A stretch of DNA of 52,411 nucleotides from Rivularia sp. MS3 (lineage in GTDB: Bacteria > Cyanobacteriota > Cyanobacteriia > Cyanobacteriales > Nostocaceae): the NCBI GenBank assembly GCA_019192545.1, contig JAHCMI010000066.1, positions 1 to 52,411 of the forward strand. The letters run 5' to 3'. This document shows positions 25,937 through 34,154 of the stretch, in pieces. Every line of letters begins with the position of its first letter. The stretch's first letter is position 1. The position numbers and the translations under genes were made by a program. The notes below the pieces were generated by a model that was given only the letters and a program-made list of their open reading frames with translations, was not told the DNA's origin and made no database searches.

Positions 25937-26058
25937 CAGTTTTCATTTGGATGTAATACACGAAACTACCCCCTTCCCTTCTCCTTACTAAGGAGAGGGG
26001 TGCCCGCAGGGCGGGGTGAGGTTAAAAATGTAGTGGACTCAACTGAAATTCGCTATAT
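25931..26058. mobile_element. Family A element, fullest copy, 128 bp with inverted ends
   Basis: The ends ATATAGCAGTTTTCATTTG and CAACTGAAATTCGCTATAT are inverted copies that match at 15 of 19 positions. The interior holds the GC-rich core GGGTGCCCGCAGGGCGGGGT. Two other copies lie at 5951-6068 and 11334-11425 in opposite orientation. There is no coding capacity. It looks like a MITE-type or REP-like non-autonomous element. Confidence 0.75.
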
Positions 26059-26225
26059 GTTGAAATTATCCTTCTTCCCTAATTGTTTCTCTTTTTCCAA
26101 AAAATAATTCACAAACTTTCCGGAATAGATAGAAATACGGTGGTAGTAATAATTAACAGGACGAATTATATAGCCAATTTTTATAAGGAAACCGGGGGAC
26201 TTCAATTATAACCCCGCAAATTATC

Positions 26226-26254
26226 AAAAGCTCAGTCTTAACGACTGGGCTTTT
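26226..26254 (+). terminator. Stem-loop terminator candidate
   Basis: AAAAGCTCAGTC and GACTGGGCTTTT pair over 12 bp (one G-T type mismatch) around a TTAAC loop, followed by AACGTTTTT. It may end transcription coming from the lipoprotein/Nudix genes or protect the convergent gene at 26329. Confidence 0.65.
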
Positions 26255-26328
26255 AACGTTTTTGGAGAGCTTATTACTGGTAGTTTAAAAAGTAGATACT
26301 AAACCTGATAAATAAATATAAAATCAAA

Positions 26329-27519
26329 TTACACTTCGAGTAATTCTCCAACTTTAGTACCGGAGTCCAAATTGTTGTTTTTTGCAGCTTCCCATAGTCG
26401 CATAATTTGCATAATTTGCTGACCTATAGAACCATATTTCTCCAAAGATAATACAGTCTCATTGTTGTTAAATTCTGCTGCGTTTTGTGCAAAAGCTTGA
26501 TATATACATTGGTTCATCCTTAGTAATTGGTCTTCTTGAAAGGTCAATTCTAAAATCTCTGGTTTATCTGTAAGTTCTGAATCTAAAATTCTTAATTTAC
26601 CAGGACGAATTGCTAATTCACCAGAACTATCAAATTTAACCCAAAAATCTACTTCTAATTCTGGCTGTACGCTGTTTTCCCAAAGATATATTTTTAAAGA
26701 ACGTTCTTGTATATCCCACAGCGGAAACTGTTTTTTCAAATATGTTAAAGGCTTGATATCTATATTTGTATGAATGTGAATTCCTTCCCGAATAGCTTCA
26801 GAGCGATAAACTATATTTACTGCTGTATCCGTACCGCTAACTTCTGGAATGTCCTTACTTAAATCAGCTAATCCAATAGATGAAACCAACTGTAATGCAT
26901 GAGGTAATTCTAATAATGGTGGTTTTGTCTGATACGCACATCCATTTTCTTTTGAAAAATCTACTTCAATTTTATGAATGGATGGAATACCGTTTTTATG
27001 ATAAAAATTAGGAGCAATTCTTTTGATTTCGCGCTTAATAAATTTAGGAAGCTGACAATAATACCATTGAGAAGATACTGCTGCTTTTACTTGATGCTTT
27101 TTCACAAGCTCTGTTAACCGAGATAATTCTTTTTGGTTAACTACAACAGGTTTCGGTAAAATTATATTTTTAACACCAGCTTCAATGTATAACAAAGCTT
27201 GCGAATAAACTAGTTCGGGCTTTAAAGCTATTTCAATAACTTGTCTGGATTTTTCATTATTATCTAGTTTGGCAAAATAATTTTCGTACCACTCTTCAAA
27301 GCTTTTGAATAATTCAGTCTGAGGTCTCTTTCTCCCCAAAACACTTTCGGAGAACTTAGACTTTGTAATCAGAGGGTCAACAACTGCTACTGTTTCCCAA
27401 GAATAACTATTTTTAGCATATTTAGGCCCAATATATTTATTGCCATAGCGTCCGTAACCAACAATTGTCGTCTGTAGTTTTTCTACTTCAAAATTGTTGT
27501 TAGAATAACTATTTTTCAT
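26329..27519 (-). CDS. Gfo/Idh/MocA-like oxidoreductase
   Basis: The 396-residue product begins with a Rossmann-type strand (TTIVGYGRYGNKYIGPKY) and, near residues 95-125, IALKPELVYSQALLYIEAGV then ILPKPVVVNQKELSRLTELV, the place where Gfo/Idh/MocA enzymes carry the EKP-type motif. The glycine motif GYGRYG is close to but not the classic GxGxxG. The C-terminal half is not recognisable to me. Enzymes of this class reduce or oxidise sugars or other alcohols with NAD(P). No pathway neighbours are present, so the substrate is unknown. Leftward, alone, with a 0.77-kb AT-rich spacer upstream. Confidence 0.6.
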   Translation of the reverse strand: MKNSYSNNNFEVEKLQTTIVGYGRYGNKYIGPKYAKNSYSWETVAVVDPLITKSKFSESVLGRKRPQTELFKSFEEWYENYFAKLDNNEKSRQVIEIALKPELVYSQALLYIEAGVKNIILPKPVVVNQKELSRLTELVKKHQVKAAVSSQWYYCQLPKFIKREIKRIAPNFYHKNGIPSIHKIEVDFSKENGCAYQTKPPLLELPHALQLVSSIGLADLSKDIPEVSGTDTAVNIVYRSEAIREGIHIHTNIDIKPLTYLKKQFPLWDIQERSLKIYLWENSVQPELEVDFWVKFDSSGELAIRPGKLRILDSELTDKPEILELTFQEDQLLRMNQCIYQAFAQNAAEFNNNETVLSLEKYGSIGQQIMQIMRLWEAAKNNNLDSGTKVGELLEV

Positions 27520-28293
27520 TCTTTGCCTAAGTGAATTTACTTCTCTTAAAAGTAATTGTTAGCTCTTCATAAAAATGTCAATTAAATTACATTTAAGCAA
27601 TTTTGAATTTTTGCCTTAAATATATTATATTTTTTTAATCTTTATGTTTTATAGACTACTTGACAAAATTTTTTCTAGAAACCATATCATGGCTTTTAGT
27701 TAATTAGCGATCGCCTGAACAAAAGTAATTACCCCTTCACCATATTGATATAATCAAAACTTTCCTTAAAAGCCTTAATCAATCAAACTTCTGTATTCAT
27801 ATTCCTTTACAACTGAGTTACTAAACTTTACATTATCAAAATTATTGACACTATTCTCAATTAGCTGATGAGATTACAGGAGTTTTGGCTGTAATATGCT
27901 ATTGTTATTCTGAGGGAAGCAGTTTATTCACTTTTCAAAATTTAGACAATTTTAAATCATAAATCGCTTCAAATAACAGCAAATAACCATGAATTGACAT
28001 CATCAACGTACTACAAGATTGATGATTTAAACAAAAACAGTCAAAAATCCTCTGCGTTCAAATTAAGCAATGTAAATTCTGTTGTGATTTATCATACTAA
28101 AAGCTGCTGAAACTAATACTGATATTGACAAAATCACCATTTTGTAAGGTAGTAATGAGGAATTGAGAGTTAACAATTAAAATTTGTTTTCATCTCCCTT
28201 AATAACCAACTCCCGAATAAAAAGTATTTCCTTGAACTAGCCCAACAGGCTAAAACCGCAATAAACTAATAACTATTGTGGACTCACGGTATT
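27520..28293. other. AT-rich intergenic spacer, no gene seen
   Basis: About 770 bp between divergent genes with no plausible reading frame. A HIP1 octamer (GCGATCGC) lies at about 27708. At 27999-28026 ATCATCAA and TTGATGAT form an 8-bp inverted repeat with a 12-base loop. Two promoters must lie here but I cannot place them. Confidence 0.6.
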
Positions 28294-29373
28294 ATGGCTG
28301 TTATGTTCAAACTGCCGCGATGGTTAAGTTTAGGATTGGCTTTTCCGTTGTTTATTTTAAATGCTTGGGTATTGTTAGGAGTTATCAAATATCTTCAACC
28401 CTTGGTAAATATAGTTATTGCTGCGATTTTGCTGGCTTTTGTTTTAGAATATCCCGTGGGTTTTTTGCAAAAACGGGGGGTAAACCGTAATTTAGCAACT
28501 GCGGGAGTTTTGTTATTAGCGTTGATAATATTTATAGGTTTAGGAATTACAGTTTTACCGTTAATTCTCGAACAGATAAACGAACTAGTTAATATATTGC
28601 CAGCTTGGATTGATTCTGGTACGCAACAGTTACAAACTTTTCAAAATTGGGCTGCAACTCAACAGCTACCAATTAATCTTAGTGGTTTACTTCCCGATAT
28701 TCTCGAAAGATTATCCAATCAAGTTCAAAGTTTGAGCGGAAGAATAATAGGTTTAGCATTCGGTACAATCGGCAGCGTTTTCAATATTTTGCTGACTGTT
28801 GTCCTTACCTTGTACATGATTTTAAACGGCGATCGCCTGTGGGAGGGAATACTAAAATGGTTCCCGGAGCGCATTGGTAATCATGTTCGGGAGTCTTTAA
28901 GCGAAGATTTTCAAAATTATTTTATTGGACAAGCAACTTTGGCTACGATTTTGGCAACTGGTTTATCTTTAGCTTTTGTGGCGTTGCGAGTTCCTTTAAA
29001 TTTATTATTTGGTTTAGTGATTGGATTTTTTGCGTTATTTCCCTTCGGTACTGGTATAGGAATTACTTTAGTAAGTTTATTGGTAGGTTTGAAAAACTTT
29101 TGGTTGGGAGTGGAGGTTTTAATTGTAGCTGTAGCTATTGACCAATTTAACTATAATTTTGTTGCGCCGCGTATTTTAAGTAAATTTACGGGTTTAAATC
29201 CAGTTTGGGTAGTAATTTCGTTGTTGATTGGAGCAAAATTGTTAGGAATATTAGGATTGTTGGTTGCCATCCCCCTAGGTAGCTTTATTAAAAGCGTTGC
29301 CGATAGTTGGAGAGATGGGGAATTTAATATAGTTGATAAAAAGCAGTTGGAAGAAGAAAAGTTAGAGCTGTGA
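28294..29373 (+). CDS. AI-2E family transporter (PerM-like)
   Basis: A membrane protein of about 359 residues in the AI-2E/PerM family. It has hydrophobic segments at the N-terminus (LAFPLFILNAWVLLGVIKYL; IVIAAILLAFVLEYPVGFL), a soluble middle region (INELVNILPAWIDSGTQQLQ) and a C-terminal bundle ending in PRILSKFTGLNPVWVVISLL and LGILGLLVAIPLGSFIKSV, all typical. Members include the E. coli autoinducer-2 exporter TqsA and sodium/proton antiporters, so the cargo is open. ATG candidates at 28294 and 28303 follow an in-frame TTG at 28276; none has a clear ribosome-binding site. Confidence 0.85.
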   Translation: MAVMFKLPRWLSLGLAFPLFILNAWVLLGVIKYLQPLVNIVIAAILLAFVLEYPVGFLQKRGVNRNLATAGVLLLALIIFIGLGITVLPLILEQINELVNILPAWIDSGTQQLQTFQNWAATQQLPINLSGLLPDILERLSNQVQSLSGRIIGLAFGTIGSVFNILLTVVLTLYMILNGDRLWEGILKWFPERIGNHVRESLSEDFQNYFIGQATLATILATGLSLAFVALRVPLNLLFGLVIGFFALFPFGTGIGITLVSLLVGLKNFWLGVEVLIVAVAIDQFNYNFVAPRILSKFTGLNPVWVVISLLIGAKLLGILGLLVAIPLGSFIKSVADSWRDGEFNIVDKKQLEEEKLEL

Positions 29374-29821
29374 CTACTACTCGTTTTCATTAAAATTGAC
29401 GGGTAAGGGCAGGCAGGGGGAGCAGGGGAAGCGAAGCGCAACCCAACACCAACGTTGGGTTACACTCCGTTTCACCCAACCTACCTTATTTCATTGCTTT
29501 ACCCCTCATAACTTATGTGGTGGAGTACTACTATTAGACCACAATAAATATGATTTCATTGCTAACAAGATTAATCATAAAAACTAAAGGGACGGACAAT
29601 TAGGAATAATTAAATTGAAAATTGAACTTAATTTAATATTTTCTTCATATTGTCATTTCTGTGTCACATTTGTCTGGGATGCTTAAACACAATTGAATTG
29701 GGGTTACAGAGTAATGAATCAACTCTGGTTGTGGAAGAGGAAGAAAAATATTAATATCAGTCCCGAGACTGAAATAATGCAGTTAGTATCATAAATTTTC
29801 GCATCAAAGGATGGTACTAAC
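29374..29821. other. Spacer with a family C hairpin
   Basis: At about 29434-29483 GCGCAACCCAACACCAACGT and TTGGGTTACACTCCGTTTCACCCAACC form overlapping hairpins of the TTGGGTT family. The rest is AT-rich and carries the promoter region of the APC permease gene. No gene is seen. Confidence 0.65.
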
Positions 29822-31195
29822 GTGAGTAAATCAAGAAATAAACTGACAGTATCGTTTGAATTTTCAGAAAAACAGGCTTCTTTAGGATTATTTGATGCTG
29901 TTTCGATAATTGTAGGGATTGTCATCGGAGCAGGTATTTTTGAAACACCTGCTTTGGTTGCTGCGAATGCTGGTAATCCAATGATGGTAATAGGGCTGTG
30001 GTTTGCTGGTGGTATCATCTCTCTAATTGGGGCTTTATGTTTCGCAGAGTTAGCAACAACTTATCCCCATCCAGGTGGTAGCTATTACTATCTACACCGG
30101 GCATTCGGTAAACGAATTGCTTTTTTATTTGCTTGGGCACGTTTGAGTGTAGTCCAAACTGGTTCAATTGCGATTTTAGCTTTTGTTTTTGGCGACTATA
30201 CCGCACAGATATTTAGTTTAGACGGTATGGGTAATATTAGTAATTACTCTGCATCTATCTATGCAGCTTTAGCCATAATTGTTTCAACTGGGTTGAATAT
30301 TATTGGGATTCGACAAGGCAAACGAGCGCAAAACTGGTTAAGCGTTTTAAAAATTTTGGGTTTGGTTTTAGTTGTAGTAGCTGGATTAATTTTCGCATTC
30401 ACTTTTGCTCCCGCTCCAGCAGCACCTACCTCATCAAATCCTGCTAATAACTTGGGTTTAGGATTAGTCTTCGTGCTTTTGAGTTATGGAGGTTGGAATG
30501 AAGCAGCCTTTATTTCTGCTGAGTTAAAAAATGCCAGACGCAATATTCTACGCTCTCTGATATTGAGTATTGGCATCATCACGGCTATTTATATACTGAT
30601 TAATTTCGCTTACCTCCAAGGTTTGGGAATCGATGCAATGGCTAACTCTAAGGCTGTGGCTGCTGACTTAATGCGTCAAGCTAATGGCGAATCCGGAGCT
30701 ATTTTTATTAGCCTGCTTGTCAGTATTTCCACTCTAGGAGCGCTCAATGCCAGCATTCTCACCGGAGCCAGAAGTAACTATGCTTTAGGGAAGGATTTCT
30801 CGCTATTTTCTTTCTTAGGAAAGTGGAACAATGCTACTAATACCCCTATAAATGCATATCTGCTTCAAGGAAGCATTGCTTTAGCATTGATAGTGTTAGG
30901 AACCATAACCCGCAAAGGATTTGAAACTATGGTGGATTTTACAGCCCCTGTTTTTTGGTTCTTTTTCTTACTCTGTGGTTTATCTCTGTTTATCTTAAGA
31001 ATCCGAGAATTCCATATAGAAAGAGCTTTCAAAGTTCCTCTCTATCCATTAACACCGATTATCTTCTGTCTGACTTGTGGTTATTTAATTTACTCAAGTA
31101 CCGTTTATACGGGGATAGGTTCGCTTGTTGGTGTAGTTATGGTTTTGATTGGAATTCCTATGTCAGCGAATACATTTAGCAGCGAACAGTTTTAA
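29822..31195 (+). CDS. APC-family amino acid/polyamine permease
   Basis: A 457-residue membrane protein with twelve predicted membrane segments. The first helix region has SIIVGIVIGAGIFETPALVA, containing the unwound GAGIF substrate-binding loop typical of LeuT-fold APC transporters, and CFAELATTYPHPGGSYYYL follows. It should import an amino acid or related amine. The GTG at 29822 is the family-consistent start. The next gene begins 17 bp downstream with its own GAGGAG, so the two form an operon. Confidence 0.85.
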   Translation: MSKSRNKLTVSFEFSEKQASLGLFDAVSIIVGIVIGAGIFETPALVAANAGNPMMVIGLWFAGGIISLIGALCFAELATTYPHPGGSYYYLHRAFGKRIAFLFAWARLSVVQTGSIAILAFVFGDYTAQIFSLDGMGNISNYSASIYAALAIIVSTGLNIIGIRQGKRAQNWLSVLKILGLVLVVVAGLIFAFTFAPAPAAPTSSNPANNLGLGLVFVLLSYGGWNEAAFISAELKNARRNILRSLILSIGIITAIYILINFAYLQGLGIDAMANSKAVAADLMRQANGESGAIFISLLVSISTLGALNASILTGARSNYALGKDFSLFSFLGKWNNATNTPINAYLLQGSIALALIVLGTITRKGFETMVDFTAPVFWFFFLLCGLSLFILRIREFHIERAFKVPLYPLTPIIFCLTCGYLIYSSTVYTGIGSLVGVVMVLIGIPMSANTFSSEQF

Positions 31196-31211
31196 TCGAG
31201 GAGAAAATCTG

Positions 31212-31868
31212 ATGATTATAGAGCGTATCAAAACTTTAATTGTTGTCGGTTTGAGTATTTCAACTTTAGGAATGATTAGCTGTAGTAAAGAGAGTGTCCA
31301 AGCGGAATCAAGCACTTCATTACAGACTGAAACACCAACAGTAATTACCTCAGAAAACAATAAGGCTGATGTACCTTATGTACCGACAGCCAATGAGGTT
31401 GTAGAAAAAATGCTGGAAATGGCTAAAGTTTCCAGTAACGATATTGTTTACGATTTAGGTAGCGGTGATGGACGTATTCCCATCGCTGCGGTTAAACAAT
31501 ACAACGCTCAAAAAGCTACTGGTGTAGAAATTAATCCAGAATTAGTCCAAAAAAGCCAAGACAATGCAAAGAAAGCCGGTGTCAGCGATAAAGTCAGCTT
31601 TTTACAGCAAGACTTATTTAAAACAGATTTCAGCGATGCAACGGTAGTAACTCTGTATTTATTACCCGCAATCAATCTGAAATTACGACCAAAGTTATTA
31701 CAAGAACTTAAACCGGGAACCCGCATCGTTTCCCACGCTTTCGATATGGGTGATTGGAAACCAGAGCGCGTAGAGCAAGTAAAAGACAAAAACGGACGCA
31801 GCTATACTATTTACCAGTGGACGGTACCACAAAACGTTCCCAAGAATCTATTATCAAGTAGTAAGTAG
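31212..31868 (+). CDS. Class I SAM-dependent methyltransferase-like protein with a lipoprotein-like signal
   Basis: Starting at the ATG at 31212 (GAGGAG nine bases upstream), the 218-residue product begins with a basic and hydrophobic segment ending in MISC at Cys24, resembling a lipoprotein signal, though the Met at -3 is unusual. The rest is a Rossmann methyltransferase: motif I VYDLGSGDGRIPIAA, then ATGVEINPELVQKSQDNAKK, FLQQDLFKTDFSDATVVTLY and LKPGTRIVSHAFDMGDW. Because S-adenosylmethionine is cytoplasmic, either the segment is an inner-membrane anchor or the domain has another role. Operon with the APC permease. Heptamer repeats (AGTAGTA) begin at the stop codon. Confidence 0.8.
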   Translation: MIIERIKTLIVVGLSISTLGMISCSKESVQAESSTSLQTETPTVITSENNKADVPYVPTANEVVEKMLEMAKVSSNDIVYDLGSGDGRIPIAAVKQYNAQKATGVEINPELVQKSQDNAKKAGVSDKVSFLQQDLFKTDFSDATVVTLYLLPAINLKLRPKLLQELKPGTRIVSHAFDMGDWKPERVEQVKDKNGRSYTIYQWTVPQNVPKNLLSSSK

Positions 31869-31888
31869 TAAGTAGGAAGTAGGAAGTT
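31857..31888. repeat. Heptamer repeat, AGTAGTA/GTAGGAA units
   Basis: AGTAGTA then GTAGGAA units overlap the last codons and the stop of the methyltransferase gene. They resemble the array at 2844-2893 after the TPR gene. Confidence 0.75.
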
Positions 31889-32376
31889 AAAGAATTAATA
31901 ATTCCAGTTAAAGGTTAAAAACTCATTCTTTGTTGATTACTCCCATTCCGCTCTAAGATTTCCTATGAAAATTTCTCCCTCACTCCCTCCCTCTCTCACT
32001 CTCTCACTCAACCCCAAACGGTAATTTTCTGCCGGGAAGGGAGTAGTTCTCAGCATTAATTTGGGTTTCAAAACATCCAAAATCTGTCTTAAAAGGCTTG
32101 ATGAAGAGAAGTTGCGTGCGGAGGTTTCCTGCCTCTTCTGCAACTGGGGTAGCCTCCGTCTCCTCCCCCCGTTCACCCGCAGGATGCGGCTCAGTTAGGG
32201 GGAAGAGTATCTTCCTCCCAACTTCTCGACCTAGAAGCCGCAGGCAATCTCTGTGAGTGCTACTGCCGCCGCGTTGAGAGAGGTGGCGCTCCTTTGAGCA
32301 AACTTCGGGGACGAAAACCGACTCCATCAACTTTTCGCAAAATCAAAAGTCCAAAATAAATAAAGGGTGAAAAATC
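31889..32376. other. Spacer with a GC-rich segment, possible decayed transposon piece
   Basis: The segment at about 32095-32315 is much richer in G and C than its surroundings, with long C runs and no intact gene on either strand. Read on the minus strand, short stretches (ETEATPVAEEAGN) look somewhat like the C-terminal tail of IS200/IS605-type TnpB proteins, but the match is weak and the frame opens only by chance. I see no transposon ends. Confidence 0.35.
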
Positions 32377-32805
32377 ATGACAGACGAAAGAAAACTTCAA
32401 ATCAGTTTAGCGGTTATTCGTATTTCTACAGCAATGTTTTTTTTGGTCTGGTCTTTACGAAAGATAATTCAACCAGAATCAACTCAAAAGATATTTTCTA
32501 AATTTTATATGATGGAAGTTTCGCCGATTTTTTCTTATGGAGTTGGTATACTTCAAACTTTATTTATAATTGCTTTTTTGGTGGGTTTATTTAAAACCTG
32601 GACTTATGGAATAATTTTAGGAATGCATATTGTTTCGGTGTTATCTACCTATAAACAATTATTTAATCCCTATGAAAGTCCAAATACTTTATTTTGGGCT
32701 GCTGTTCCTGCTTTGGGGGGTTTAATTGCTTTATTTTTATTACGAGATAAGGATGAGTTTTTGACGGTTAAGAGGAAACAGTTATCAGTCAACAGCGAAC
32801 AGTGA
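32377..32805 (+). CDS. Small DoxX-like membrane protein
   Basis: A 142-residue protein with four hydrophobic segments: VIRISTAMFFLVWSLRKII, SYGVGILQTLFIIAFLVGLF, YGIILGMHIVSVLSTY and LFWAAVPALGGLIALFLL. The layout is that of the DoxX/DoxD-like family of four-helix membrane proteins, whose role is poorly defined and often linked to redox stress. The last residues (KQLSVNSEQ) are encoded by heptamer repeat DNA, so the gene end seems to have been remade by the repeat. Monocistronic. Confidence 0.6.
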   Translation: MTDERKLQISLAVIRISTAMFFLVWSLRKIIQPESTQKIFSKFYMMEVSPIFSYGVGILQTLFIIAFLVGLFKTWTYGIILGMHIVSVLSTYKQLFNPYESPNTLFWAAVPALGGLIALFLLRDKDEFLTVKRKQLSVNSEQ

Positions 32806-32811
32806 ACAGTT
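32779..32811. repeat. Heptamer repeat, GAACAGT/CAACAGC units
   Basis: CAACAGC and GAACAGT units overlap the 3' end of the DoxX-like gene and run straight into a family C hairpin at 32812. Confidence 0.7.
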
Positions 32812-32881
32812 GTAGGTTGGGTTAGACGCTTTTATGGTTTAGAGTTTGAATTAAGAATTTATATAGCGTCGTAACCCAACA
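32812..32881. repeat. Family C hairpin repeat
   Basis: GTAGGTTGGGTTAGACGCT and AGCGTCGTAACCCAACA are inverted arms with an AT-rich centre. Same family as 11482-11515, 11603-11673, 29434-29483 and, diverged, 6626-6682. Confidence 0.75.
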
Positions 32882-33092
32882 TTTCTAGTAGTTATGAATC
32901 CAAAATATATTTTTATTTCTCTTCAATATTAATGCTGAGTTACTTTCTCTCTCTTAGTCTTCCTTTGCGTTCTCTGCGTTATAGAAAGGTTTTTTTATTC
33001 CTACGTCACCGAATTTAATATAACTGAAATTTTCAATTCTGATATGGGAATAATTCAAATATCAACTTTGAAAAAATCAAAATTACTCCCTG

Positions 33093-34154
33093 ATGTCCGA
33101 AAATAAAATAATTACCGAATTAACTCCACAACAAGAAGCTTTAATTCCGGTTTATAAAGATAAATGGTTGAAAATTGCGCTTTCAACAGAAAGGATTGAT
33201 GAATATAAAGTAACTAAAGCTATTCAAACAGCTTATCAGTGGTTAACAAGGGAAATACCTGAGATTATTTTTGTTAATAGTCCTTATGCAGCGTTTAAAA
33301 AATTGAATTCTATTGGTTATAGTTATTTAAACTATTCTATTTTATCTAACCTACGCCATCCCTTAATAAATCATGAATATGAAGGCTCTCATAATATTAC
33401 TAATAGTCAACAGTTAAAAGAGCTAAAAAAAGAAATATTTGATTTGGCAATAAAACAATTGCACGCTGTAAAACATCAATTAGAAGAATATGAAGATGAT
33501 GTACATACGAGCGGTGGTATTCAAAATGATTTCGTGATATCTGAAGTGTGTTTTTATGATTTCTGTATTGGTGCTTTAAATTTACCTTACAATCAACAGA
33601 AATGGGAAATTTTTAAAAATATAGTTCGATACTGTGGATGGATTTTTGAATACCAAAATATTTGCTTAATATCCAATCGCCCCACTTCATTATTCTTCGA
33701 CGAAGAAAACAATCTCCACGCAGATGAAAAACCCGCAATCGAATACGCTGACGGATTCAAAGTTTATTCCTATCATGGTGTTTGGATTCCAGAAAAATAC
33801 GGTTCAATCCCATCTTCAGAATGGCGATCGCACTGGTTGTTGTCCGAACAAAATGCCGAATTACGAAGAGTTTTAATTCAAGCAATTGGTTACGACAAGA
33901 TTTGTCGGGAGTTGGGAGCTATTGAATTAGATTCTTGGAATGAATACACTCTACTAGAAATCGAGAACTACACGGAAATCAATCCCGAACATCCTCAAAA
34001 TTATTCAGAATCAATGCATTTACTTAAAATGACTTGTCTAAGTACCGGATTCATTCATTTTTTAAGAGTTCCACCCGATATCAATTCAGCAAGGGAAGCA
34101 ATAACTTGGATTAACTGGGGAATCGATCCAGAAGAATTTGCGGTACAAACTTGA
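33093..34154 (+). CDS. DUF6745-like protein
   Basis: A 353-residue soluble protein. The central segment ICLISNRPTSLFFDEENNLH, followed by PAIEYADGFKVYSYHGVWIP and LLSEQNAELRRVLIQAIGYD, matches the pattern I associate with DUF6745, a domain of unknown function often found downstream of repeat regions in cyanobacteria and actinobacteria. The N-terminal 100 residues (LTPQQEALIPVYKDKWLKIA) belong with it. No catalytic motif is evident. It is alone, with a 1.3-kb spacer downstream. Confidence 0.55.
   Translation: MSENKIITELTPQQEALIPVYKDKWLKIALSTERIDEYKVTKAIQTAYQWLTREIPEIIFVNSPYAAFKKLNSIGYSYLNYSILSNLRHPLINHEYEGSHNITNSQQLKELKKEIFDLAIKQLHAVKHQLEEYEDDVHTSGGIQNDFVISEVCFYDFCIGALNLPYNQQKWEIFKNIVRYCGWIFEYQNICLISNRPTSLFFDEENNLHADEKPAIEYADGFKVYSYHGVWIPEKYGSIPSSEWRSHWLLSEQNAELRRVLIQAIGYDKICRELGAIELDSWNEYTLLEIENYTEINPEHPQNYSESMHLLKMTCLSTGFIHFLRVPPDINSAREAITWINWGIDPEEFAVQT

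Noticed and set aside
27999-28026. ATCATCAA/TTGATGAT as a terminator or small RNA
   Set aside because: Only an 8-bp AT-rich stem, no T run and no adjacent gene end.
28276-28293. TTG start for the AI-2E transporter
   Set aside because: In-frame ATG codons at 28294 and 28303 precede the conserved sequence and are more usual.
32004-32330. A 108-residue minus-strand frame
   Set aside because: It follows the GC-rich island and its remnant resemblance is weak, so I did not call a gene.
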